64,000 nt of DNA from Brachyhypopomus gauderio. Its lineage: Eukaryota; Chordata; Actinopteri; Gymnotiformes; Hypopomidae. Below the pieces are notes generated by a model, which searched no databases, was not told the origin of the DNA, and was given only the letters and a program-made list of their open reading frames with translations. Made by a program: the position numbers and the translations under genes. Shown piece by piece: positions 44,277 to 64,000 of this stretch (position 1 is its first letter; each line of letters opens with the position of its first letter). The DNA is taken from assembly GCF_052324685.1 (NCBI RefSeq), contig NC_135226.1, positions 18,986,973 to 19,050,972 of the forward strand. Reading direction: 5' to 3'.

Positions 44277-44560
44277 AGTCATGGCCTGGCGGTTAGGGAA
44301 CTGGTCTTGTGACCGGAGGGTCGTGGGTTCGATTCCCAGACAGGCCATGACTAAGGTGCCCTTGAGCAAGGCACCTAACCCCAACTGCTCCCCGGGCGCC
44401 GGGCTAGGGCTGCCCACTGCTCTGGGCACGTGTGATCCACAGCCCCCTAGTAATCACTAGTGTGTGTGTGTGTGTTCTGACTGCACAGATGGGTTAAAAG
44501 CGGAGGACAAATTTCGATTGGGGTGTAAAAAATCACAATTGACAAAATATGGCACATTTC
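44277..44560 (+). mobile_element. tRNA-headed SINE, tail type A
   Basis: The head has a tRNA-like promoter: A-box region TGGCCTGGCGGTTAGGGA and B box GGTTCGATTCC at 44326-44336, followed by a CATGACTAAGGTGCCC spacer, a GC-rich body, a TG run and a GGGTTAAAAGCGGAGGAC tail. The same head recurs inverted at 54970-55168 with a different tail. Confidence 0.85.
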
Positions 44561-44599
44561 ATTTCAATGTTAGAGGAATAAATATGTTCTATGCCCCCT

Positions 44600-45240
44600 A
44601 CATTATAGTGTGTTATATAGTCCTACAGAAGGGGGTTACAGATTCTATCTTCCACCTCTGGATGGTGTGACACCCTCTCCTGGTTCTGAGCCTCAGGCCT
44701 AACACCAACCACATGGTCCTGTTCACTGAATTCCCAGAATTCCTCCTGGTGAGGTCACTCTCCTTCTGCATGGTCACTTGTCCTACTGGGATTCTCCAGT
44801 TGAATACTCTGTTGCCAGTATACGTCAAGGCAGTCAAATCGACAAAGGCCCTTATTGAGGGCTTTATTCCAGCACGGCAGCGTTGTACGGGGGCGGATGT
44901 CCACCACGTCAAGGCCGACCAGCGGCTGGACCTGCTCCGGGTCGCCTTGGGTTTCCAATCTGACCTTCAGATTCTGGCAGTACAGGAAATGGAGAGCTTG
45001 AGCTAGGCTTAGTGGCTGACGAGCGAGAAAGAGTATTACTGTGTCTCCAACGCAATTTATGGGCTATTATTGATACCATGATGAATCTTAAGAAGTTGAA
45101 ACTTAAGTTTGATTTTAGAACTTAGACTTTAGAATGAGACTGTAGTAGACTATTAATCTGACATAAACATCACTGTTCAACACCTGATCAGTAAAGATTT
45201 GAAAGAAATACTATTATGATATGAATTGGTGTGTCTTTCA
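44600..45240. other. Intergenic, possible decayed element
   Basis: A GC-richer block (44660-45010) is open in two frames on the minus strand but has no motif I can assign; it could be an eroded transposon. Confidence 0.25.
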
Positions 45241-45246
45241 GATAAT

Positions 45247-45391
45247 CAGCGGTGTCAATTCCAGGTTCAGAAAGTAAAAGTCCTCACCAGGATTTTGCTC
45301 AGGCTTCCTGGATTGTGTTGATTCCACTAATTTTACCTGGTGGAATCCTGGTGAGGACTTTTACTTTCTGAACCTGGAATTGACACCTCTG
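45247..45391. mobile_element. hAT-type MITE with long terminal inverted repeats
   Basis: A 145-bp element with 48-bp terminal inverted repeats differing at one position, starting CAGCGGTGTC and ending GACACCTCTG. It is flanked by an exact 8-bp target duplication CAGATAAT (45239-45246 and 45392-45399). CAG...CTG ends and an 8-bp duplication are hAT hallmarks. It has no coding capacity. Confidence 0.88.
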
Positions 45392-45399
45392 CAGATAAT

Positions 45400-48050
45400 A
45401 ATAAACAATAAAACCTGATTGTTTTTTTCGGTGATATTTAATGGTCGTTTGTAAAGGACCATGAGTAGCCAAGATTCAGTCTGGTTTTGCTCGTATATGT
45501 CCAATTTTTAATCCAGATGACACGTTTGCACTTTGTAGCCTACAAATAATTCCTGGTTGTTTACCACCAGTTTTTTTGTCTCATTATGTTTTAAACACAA
45601 ATAAACGTTTACGTATTGCTATTAGACGCTGCTTTAGACTCTTTGTATGGTCTATAAATGAAAAAGGCATGTTTGATTTGCCCTAACTTCACTGAGCAGA
45701 CCTACAGCAGAGTGGAGTCGTGTGCTTAATTAGCTATAACCACAATGCCGTATCAGCAACGGAAAAAAAAACATGCAAGCACTTGTAATGCTACGACTGA
45801 GCAGTCTGAAATGAGACTAATTGCCAACATACTGTAGACAGACAGCTTCTGGTTAAGGGAAACCTATGACAGCTCCGTTTTCTATACACACAGGGTCCCC
45901 TCTCTCCACCCCCAGGGCAGGTCCAGCTTCTCTGCCCTCCTCAGAGCTCCCTCTCCTCGCCCCGTGGCTGGATCCTCACGTCTCATCTCCGTTAATCGGT
46001 TTACCTGCCCTGCTTACACCAATGCAAGCGTGGACTACTGAAACAAAGCAACACACATAAATAAAGGCAAGTACACTTACATATATGTGAATGTTTAATC
46101 AGATGTATTATAGTGTAACAATATTAAATATAGTAATTTGCTCGCTGTTTCAGTGTAAGAAGAAATCTTAGAATGAAAGACATCTGTTAAAGAGTCGCGA
46201 GTTCTGTTAAAAGTGTAACATGCGGACATTTGCCCCTCCAAAAACACCGATTACTCCGTTCAAAACCGTTATCCATCTGTGATCAGGAACAGATCGCTAA
46301 CACAATTTAAACTTTTTAATTGTAACTGTAATTGTTATGTAAACACTGTTTTGTGATTTTATTAGAGAAAACTTTTTCTATTATACAGACATCTATAATA
46401 TAGACTTATTATATTGGGAGAAGATGCTTAAATAAAGACTATAGCTACATACATATCATGTTAAAGATTCACTTTTAAATTATAATTAATTATTACATGT
46501 AATGATTACATTTAATCGTGGTAGGGATTGGGGTGTGTTTGTAGATCCACTTGATGGCTCAAATCCGGGAATTGGATGATCTCAGGAACTGCGTTTCCCT
46601 ATTACATAAGAGATGTGTGTTGGTGTGACATAAACACAACTTGAACTGCTCTGAGTTGTGACCTGTAGGGTATAAATACAGAGGGCAGTCGGGTCCCCTT
46701 AAAATTCAGTCAAATTTCCTTTCAGATGGACAATTGTTGTAGGTCAACACTAAGCCAACGCATGCCTGTGCAGTATCTCCACCTCTAGGTCTTACTACAC
46801 TTTTCGTTTTCTTTCAGAAACATTTTTCCAGCCTTACGAGGCATGAGTCAACAGACACACATTACTCCGTGTGCACGCTCAGATGGCGAAAACATATGGC
46901 CTGAGAAACACAGAGATAAAAAAGTAACCGCTGGTTTTAACGCATGGTGCACTGGAGAAGAGAGCACTCTTAAACATTCACAGTTTACCAGCGACCTTGG
47001 GGTGTGTCTGGCCTTCTTGGTCACCACAAATTGCTCCCCCACGGGCTTCCAGCTGAGTGTTTTTCCACAGCCAAAATGCCTCGCTGGGCAAAGGAGACAG
47101 ACACACAGCGGAGCGGCAATTTATCAGTCTGGTCGTGTTGTCACGTATTTGTTAGGAGAGACTGCGAGTGGGAATCTCCACGTAGCTCATTTCTGACTGT
47201 TTGGTGTTTGAACTTTTCCCATTGTACCCCCAACAGCAATGTAGACTAAACAGTGGCACTTTTAATCTTGGGTTTGCATGCCTCTGCACAGTGATGTAAG
47301 CATAGCTTATAGACTAACATGAGACAGCACATCAGTGAGCAGGTGGAATTGGGGATAGAACCTGTTGTGCTACACAGCAATATTTCACCTCTGCAGTACA
47401 TAGTTAAGAATCAGAGCATAATGTAATCAGAGCATTCTGTGTTTGTTCTGGAATATGGCTCATGTTTAGAGCAGGAGGGGAGTCTTCCATTGCGTAATAA
47501 TGTCAATAAATTACAGAACACAGGCTTTTCAAATAAAGGAGCATAGAAGACCTTTACAATTAAGCACAGGTGTGGCCCAGATGCACAGTCACTGAACCTC
47601 GCTGAGAAACTCGCTCTCATTTATTTAAGTAATTCACATGGTTTTATCTAGCGCTATCAATCATGACATTGTACTGGATCAGTAAACGCATATCAATCAG
47701 GCTCTCACCACCTTACGGTGCAAACTAAACTAAATATTATGGTAACAGTATCTCTCTTTGTGACTATCCCACAAAGTCCAGTGATAACAGGGTATGTGGT
47801 CATAGGCTTAAAAGAGATATATGATTTTTTATTTTTTATTCTACATTTTTGTAAAAATATGAAGACTTTATTTGGCTTTCAGATAAATTTCTCATTAAAT
47901 AGATCCACTTGCATCTCATTATTTCAATATTTATGATTTATATATATATATATAAATATATATATATAAGAAAACAAATAAACTAGTTTCACTTTTTCAA
48001 CATAACTATTTTGGAGGTAAATTGACCTTTATTTTCCATGTGCCCCATAG
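45400..48050. other. Intergenic / upstream of cdc42ep gene
   Basis: AT-rich; a possible TATA element (GTATAAATACA, about 46670) and initiator-like sequence could mark the start of an untranslated exon for the downstream Borg gene. ORFs at 45866-46060 and 46843-47196 are unrecognised. A TA-rich patch is at 47938-47968. Confidence 0.35.
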
Positions 48051-48158
48051 GCCCGAACAACAGCTGTGCAGAAGTTCCTGGCCCACGGGGACCCACAGGA
48101 ACACAGGCAGCCGGAAGAGCCATCTTCTTATAGCATCAAAAAATACAAACAAAACTGA
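48051..48158 (+). other. Exon-like open segment before the Borg gene
   Basis: After an acceptor-like TTTTCCATGTGCCCCATAG a frame of 36 codons runs to TGA without an ATG. The simplest reading is that this is the 5' edge of the untranslated part of the cdc42ep coding exon, since family members usually carry the whole CDS in the last exon; another acceptor (TTTCTCAG, ending 48309) is also possible. Confidence 0.25.
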
Positions 48159-48442
48159 AAAAGACGGAAATGGCCTCTTCACTTTTTAGAGCGCTTATAA
48201 TCACCACTGCATTGTGTTACTACACTGAGCTCTAGAATCAGGGATAGTATAAGAGTTTTGACCAAAAGGGCTAAAAAGAACACACCACATTCAATATAAT
48301 TATTTCTCAGTTTGATTAAAGACGGATAATTAAGAATCGGCCAATGGCAGGAAAAGGAGACGACCTTCTATAACTCCCTGACCTCACAGATTTATAATCA
48401 CAACATCTATTAGCATTTATAACCCTGTATGCTGGGAACACA

Positions 48443-49240
48443 ATGCCGGCCAAGACACCCATGTATTTAAAGCCCTCGCCACCGAAACGGGGCAAGACGT
48501 TGAGACTGAGGGACATGCTCTCTGCGAACATGATTAGCCCCCCGCTGGGGGACCTGCAGCACAGCGCCCACGTTGGGCCAGAAGGGGAGGGGGACATGTT
48601 TGGGGACGTTGGCTTCCTGCAAGGCAAACTGGACATGCTGCCTCCCCTCGCCCCCCCACTGCATTCTGGGACAGATGCAATGGGCCGGCGCCCCGACGGG
48701 GTGTGTGACGCAGAGCCCAAAGGCCTCCACCACAGCTACGCCTCCCGTGTCAGCTCATCTTTCCTCAAAAGCACGATCTCCATGCCTTCCTTCCTTTCTC
48801 CAGAGCAAGCTCCTCCCAAGCCCCCTCGCCTGCACTTGGGGGAGAACCCCTCCCATGGGCAGCAGAAACAGGAAGCGGAGGCAGACGTCACGGAGCCCTG
48901 CCAGGACCTCTCCCTGTCTGCCTCCATCCCCATCCTGAGACACCTCGCGCCGTCCACCGGGTCCTTCTCGGAGCCCTCGTCCGATGACTCCACGTCGGAC
49001 TGCGGCAGCCCGCCAGATCCGGGCCGAGGATTGAGCCTGGACTCCGACGCAGGCCTGAGCAACGAAGACCTGCGCTGTGAGTTCATTGAGCCTCCAGCGT
49101 TCTCGCCCACGCTCTCGCCCGCCTCGTCATGCTCAGGGTTCTTCGCTACTCTGGATCTGGACCTGGGGCCATCCATCCTCCAGGACGTTCTTGGGATCAT
49201 GGACCGTTACAAGAGCCCTGAGGAGCAGGGGAAGCTGTGA
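48443..49240 (+). CDS. cdc42ep2: Cdc42 effector protein (Borg), CDC42EP2-like
   Basis: Borg proteins bind GTP-loaded Cdc42 and control septins and actin at the cell cortex. This is a single-exon CDS of 265 residues, as usual for the family. It starts MPAKTPMYLK, then the CRIB region MISPPLGDLQHSAHVG (about residues 30-47) and DMFGDVGFLQGKLDMLP. A Pro-rich QAPPKPPRLHL block and the C-terminal LDLGPSILQDVLGIMD block match CDC42EP2 better than CDC42EP3, but the protein is longer than human CDC42EP2 (about 210). Odd: the usual DFRHT of the CRIB reads DLQHS, so the conserved Phe and Arg are replaced. A Ser/Asp-rich region fills 150-200. Paralogue assignment is moderate; Borg identity is firm. Confidence 0.8.
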   Translation: MPAKTPMYLKPSPPKRGKTLRLRDMLSANMISPPLGDLQHSAHVGPEGEGDMFGDVGFLQGKLDMLPPLAPPLHSGTDAMGRRPDGVCDAEPKGLHHSYASRVSSSFLKSTISMPSFLSPEQAPPKPPRLHLGENPSHGQQKQEAEADVTEPCQDLSLSASIPILRHLAPSTGSFSEPSSDDSTSDCGSPPDPGRGLSLDSDAGLSNEDLRCEFIEPPAFSPTLSPASSCSGFFATLDLDLGPSILQDVLGIMDRYKSPEEQGKL

Positions 49241-49860
49241 GTGGAGTAAAGGCCTCTGGGAACATAGTGGTCTGTGTATGACCTTGAACTTGCTAAGATC
49301 ACACAAACTGGTAATACACATCTGACACTGTAAGAACGGGTCATGATGGAATGACTGCATACTGCAATCTTTACAATAGAACTGCCCGGGATGAAGATAC
49401 TATAAAAAATATCCTTATGGTGATACGGTTGACATGCTTTATGGAGACCAAAAAAATTGTTGTTTGTTTGATCATGCGAATGACACGTTTCATTAAATCA
49501 CCAAGAGATCACTAATCTGGAATGCACAACAGAATTTAAAAAAGTAATTGCAAAATGCAGCATTCTGCTGTATGAGTGTTGAAAAAACCAGCACTGTGAT
49601 AACAATAAACAAACAAGATAAGGCCCATGAGATTATGACATGTCACTGTTAATAAACAAAGAAAAAAAACAACTGTTACTATGTTACGACTGATTTAAAC
49701 AGGAGATGCAGAATCTTAAACAACCTTTTTTGTTTGGTTTGTACATTTACTTACATAAACAACATGGATGATAAAGAGACTGTGATTTTGGCTGCCTTAA
49801 GAAGATTGTATTTTGGAGCTGTATCTTAAAATGGGACAAAATAAATAATTATTGGCATTC
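49241..49860 (+). other. Borg gene 3' UTR
   Basis: AT-rich sequence after the stop, with a poly(A) signal AATAAA at 49840-49845. Confidence 0.5.
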
Positions 49861-50400
49861 TGTGGTCTTGCTAGGTTAAGAAAAATGTATCAGTGTAACT
49901 AGCTTATGAACTGAGTCAATGATGTCCATATTCATAGAATGCCTATAAATTCAAATACCAAAAACCATTATTAACAAAGGTTGCTTTTACTTTATTTTTT
50001 TAGTATTACATCACAGTGCTTTTCATTATTGATGTTATCATAATGTGAGATGCGAAATAATCACGATTACCATGTAAATAAAATATTACAAACCACTGTG
50101 TTTTCAGTCTCCAATGAACAAGTATATTAAATCATATATATTGCATCGATCTGCATGTTAAAGTTATACTGGTACATAAAAACAGCAATTTCCGAGCATT
50201 GCACATTGTAGCTGAAAAGGCAGCATGCAAAACAGCAAACAAACAAGAAAAATGTATCTACAGTGGTTACGATGTCAGACTGGTCTATATAATTAGTTCA
50301 TCCACACCCCACAATCTCGCGCATAGCCCTGGCTCTACGCTCATGATTGATTACTTTGGTCTTGTTTGTTGCGTTTGTGGGTTGGCACTTCCGATTCCTC
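49861..50400. other. Intergenic before ercc2
   Basis: AT-rich, no gene seen. Confidence 0.5.
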
Positions 50401-50636
50401 CAGCGCAACAAACCAATCCAATCAAATCATCCGTTTAAAACGCCCCCAACCAATCACAGTCGCCGAAGAGAACTTACGCGTTTTCGACGCGCCGCTAAAC
50501 AGAGCAGCCAGCCAGCGTTCATGTCTGTTTTGAGAGAGTAGACGTCGCTTTAGCGGTGTAACCAACATTCACAAAGTTACAGAAAACACTTAAAAAGGAG
50601 GTGGCACGCCGCTTTAACGTTTCACCACCAATAAAA
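50401..50636 (+). promoter_or_regulatory. ercc2 promoter with three CCAAT boxes
   Basis: CCAAT motifs lie at 50413-50417, 50418-50422 and 50450-50454, within 225 bp of the ercc2 ATG, with CpG-richer sequence after. There is no TATA box. This fits an NF-Y-driven housekeeping promoter (inference). Confidence 0.5.
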
Positions 50637-56880
<6,244 letters not shown>

Positions 56881-56882
<2 letters not shown>

Positions 56883-57880
56883 AGCTCACCCCAGAGTGTC
56901 GAACACACCACTCACAGCCTAGAGCTCACCCCGGAGCGTCGAACACACCACTCACAGCCTAGAGCTCACCCCGGAGCGTCGAACACACCACTCACAGCCT
57001 AGAGCTCACCCCGGAGCGTCGAACACACCACTCACAGCCTAGAGCTCACCCCGGAGCGTCGAACACACCACTCACAGCCTAGAGCTCACCCCGGAGCGTC
57101 GAACACACCACTCACAGCCTAGAGCTCACCCCGGAGCGTCGAACACACCACTCACAGCCTAGAGCTCACCCCGGAGCGTCGGACACACCACTCACAGCCT
57201 AGAGCTCACCCCGGAGCGTCGAACACACCACTCACAGCCTAGAGCTCACCCCGGAGCGTCGAACACACCACTCACAGCCTAGAGCTCACCCCGGAGCGTC
57301 GAACACACCACTCACAGCCTAGAGCTCACCCCGGAGCGTCGAACACACCACTCACAGCCTAGAGCTCACCCCGGAGCGTCGAACACACCACTCACAGCCT
57401 AGAGCTCACCCCGGAGCGTCGAACACACCACTCACAGCCTAGAGCTCATCCCGGAGCGTCGAACACACCACTCACAGCCTAGAGCTCACCCCGGAGCGTC
57501 GAACACACCACTCACAGCCTAGAGCTCACCCCGGAGCGTCAAACACACCACTCACAGCCTAGAGCTCACCCCGGAGCGTCGAACACACCACTCACAGCCT
57601 AGAGCTCACCCCGGAGCGTCGAACACACCACTCACAGCCTAGAGCTCACCCCGGAGCGTCGAACACACCACTCACAGCCTAGAGCTCACCCCGGAGCGTC
57701 GAACACACCACTCACAGCCTAGAGCTCACCCCGGAGCGTCGAACACACCACTCACAGCCTAGAGCTCACCCCGGAGCGTCGAACACACCACTCACAGCCT
57801 AGAGCTCACCCCGGAGCGTCGAACACACCACTCACAGCCTAGAGCTCACCCCGGAGTGTCGAACACACCACTCACAGCCT
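56881..57880 (+). repeat. 40-bp minisatellite, 25 units, in ercc2 3' UTR
   Basis: Exactly 25 tandem 40-bp units. Each unit begins AGAGCTCACCCCGGAGCGTC and ends ACACCACTCACAGCCT. Copies are nearly identical: the first and last carry GTGTC instead of GCGTC, and single changes occur at 57182, 57449 and 57541. The array begins at the second base of the ercc2 stop codon. No spacers exist, so it is not a CRISPR array. Confidence 0.97.
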
Positions 57881-57946
57881 AGTCACCTGTATATATTTTA
57901 TAAATACTTTGATATTGTATTTTCATGTTCCAACACAAAAGGAAAG

Positions 57947-57952
57947 AATAAA
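57947..57952 (+). terminator. ercc2 poly(A) signal
   Basis: AATAAA 67 bp beyond the minisatellite; it implies a 3' UTR of about 1.1 kb made mostly of the array. Confidence 0.7.
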
Positions 57953-57969
57953 TGCGGATAGTTTCTACA

Positions 57970-59189
57970 AATCCAGTGTATTGCTGATGTGATTTGCCAT
58001 TTTCAGTACTGATGGACTTCCACGCAGAAGGACCCTACCACACGTCCCTCTGTAAAGGGTGAACTCGCACAGAATTAATCGACTTTGTTCAGTCATGGAC
58101 AGTTTGATGCAGCTCCAACTTCTGTCCACTCACAGCACTACGACTCTTTAATTTGGTTGTTCTGTCTTATTGTACCGCAATTATCAATTAATTAAGTCAA
58201 TATATAAAGTTAACATTAAATAGATTCATATTGATCTGTAGGTACAGCTAGGATATTTATACCTCCTGACAGAAAATTTGTTTGAGTAGCTTTACATTGT
58301 ACCTTAGTAAGTTTTCGATCTTTCTTAAACACACACACACACACATAATACTTCACAATTGGGACAATTTACTACACTTTAGTAAATAAACAACATTGAA
58401 ATGTCTATATGAAAATAAAAGTCTTATGTCACTGGCACAAGAAGAGTGCTATATCAGTTTTAAAATAAGTGAATATGTACAATTTTTTATATTTTGTGAT
58501 GCACTACTTAAAATGTGCTTGACATTCAAAGCACGTCTTACTATGCTGTAAAAACGGAGTGAAATTCAAATGCATTATAGCTGGTTGCAATAAGTTAAGA
58601 TATAGTGCAACTGGTTTTCAAGATCTGAAGAATATTCAAAAAAGCTTTAAAAAAGGTGCGTGTGTCAGTGGAGGTTCTAGACCATCTGAACTGGGTGGGC
58701 CAGACTGGAACCAGTAGGTGGGAGGGGCATGATAAAGTCACTAATTGACAATCCCCTAAAAAGAGGGAGAAGGTCTTAGTACTTACTAAACATAGCGGCA
58801 AAATCGCTTAGTTGCCAATACTACTACTGCTTTATTGCCAAAAATAATATGTCTCATGACCGTGTGTGTTTTACCCAGATCTGTTGTTTCACTGACACTC
58901 CTCTGAGGAATCTTCAATATACGATGGTCCACTTTATCCTTATCTACATATCCTAATATGTTATAAATGTAATAATTGCACTGCACTGGTTAGGGAATGT
59001 TCTTTGAGAAGATGCCACAGCATTTATGTAAGTACCTTTAGACCAGGGAGTGTGTTAATTTTTCTCCATGTCAATGTAAAGGAAGGCTAAGTGAAGTTTG
59101 AGTGAGGGAGGTGTCCGTGAAGCCTGGCGCTAACACAGGTGCTCAGCTAGCATAGGGCTGCTGTGGCCAACTCTAGCAGGTCAGCCGGG
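57970..59189. other. Convergent ercc2/klc3 intergenic and klc3 3' UTR
   Basis: No other gene seen. AATAAA on the minus strand at 58831-58836 is a candidate klc3 poly(A) signal. A short (CA)n is at 58330-58345. Confidence 0.5.
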
Positions 59190-63402
<4,213 letters not shown>

Positions 63403-63419
63403 CCCTGATGGTCTCTGCT

Positions 63420-64000
63420 CTGAGGAGGGGAGGAGACTCTGCCATGAGATGAGTTCACGTTAAACTTCCTTTGGCAAGGAATTACAAACCCAAACAACCA
63501 GGAGGATTAAACAGAGTATGCTGGTTGACTCTCATATACATCATATATAGGTGATACAGGATCCTCCCACTGCAATAAAGAACTTGACCATGTAAGAAGA
63601 AAAAGAAAGAAAAGTCTTCATCTCCTAAGCATAACATCATAACAGCAGCAGGAGGTGTGAGTCATGTTATAGGCAAATGTTTTTGCAAGCCATTAAAACG
63701 GATGCATGAAAGGGCTGGTATTGTTCAGTGGCAGTTGAATTAAATCTCAAAATATTATATCTGAATATCTGTCTGACGATCATGTTGTGAACAAAATGCA
63801 AGTGTTAGTGGAACATTGACCATCCCAGTGATGCCTTCAACTATTTAATGTGTCACTTCCCCAAAAATCTTGTCTAAGAGGAACAGCTTAAAAACAAACA
63901 AACAAAAAAAAAAAAACTCTACCAAAAACATTATTACTGAACATTCAGTTACAAGAACCTGCCATGTCCTCATTCTCTCCACTTTCATATCACCCTTAAA
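63420..64000. other. Upstream of klc3 first coding exon
   Basis: The first coding exon has a strong acceptor on minus (CTCCTCCCCTCCTCAG, boundary at 63419/63420), so an untranslated exon should lie further right, perhaps beyond the window. A poly-A-rich stretch is at 63891-63916. No other gene seen. Confidence 0.5.

Noticed and set aside
44281-44352. Possible tRNA gene
   Set aside because: A and B box-like motifs belong to the head of a SINE; there is no complete cloverleaf and the head recurs at 55 kb.
45247-45391. Possible microRNA precursor
   Set aside because: Hairpin is explained by a MITE with hAT ends and an 8-bp target duplication.
48736-49200. 154-codon minus-strand ORF
   Set aside because: Antisense shadow of the Borg CDS.

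Overview
This window is nuclear DNA of a ray-finned (teleost) fish. Evidence: split vertebrate genes with GT-AG introns and fish-like protein sequences, long dinucleotide microsatellites, minisatellites inside introns and a 3' UTR, and SINEs of fish type (a DANA/mermaid-like dimer and a tRNA-headed SINE). It has no bacterial operons, CRISPR arrays or phage genes. Species cannot be fixed from the sequence; an otophysan fish is a guess from the SINEs.

Layout, left to right: rad1 (+, 333-2257, 5 coding exons); a long AT-rich intergenic stretch; bbc3/PUMA (+, 10737-16052, three coding exons, probable non-coding first exon ending at 9475); sae1 (-, 28290-20462, nine exons); zc3h4 (+, 30421-40471, 14 exons); a repeat-bearing intergenic stretch with a hAT-type MITE and a SINE; a Cdc42 effector (Borg) gene, best match cdc42ep2 (+, 48443-49240); ercc2/XPD (+, 50637-56882, 23 exons); klc3 (-, 63402-59190, 12 coding exons). 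I joined exons by hand. Every join keeps frame, and the proteins come to 279, 168, 351, 1337, 265, 760 and 515 residues, close to the family lengths. The one uncertain junction is a weak acceptor in klc3.

Blocks bbc3-sae1-zc3h4 and ercc2-klc3 keep the neighbours and relative orientations known from human 19q13.3, which supports the bbc3 and klc3 names. Functionally the genes are unrelated housekeeping and stress genes: the DNA-damage clamp (rad1), p53-driven apoptosis (bbc3), SUMO activation (sae1), restriction of non-coding transcription (zc3h4), septin/actin control (cdc42ep), TFIIH helicase (ercc2) and kinesin cargo binding (klc3).

I found no new multi-gene system. The most interesting signals are a minor-spliceosome AT-AC intron in zc3h4, splitting the coding sequence just after the last ligand of a zinc finger; a near-perfect zero-spacer p53 element in the bbc3 gene; a 25-copy, 40-bp minisatellite starting inside the ercc2 stop codon; a (TG)n tract abutting the last sae1 3' splice site; and a GC-AG intron in rad1.
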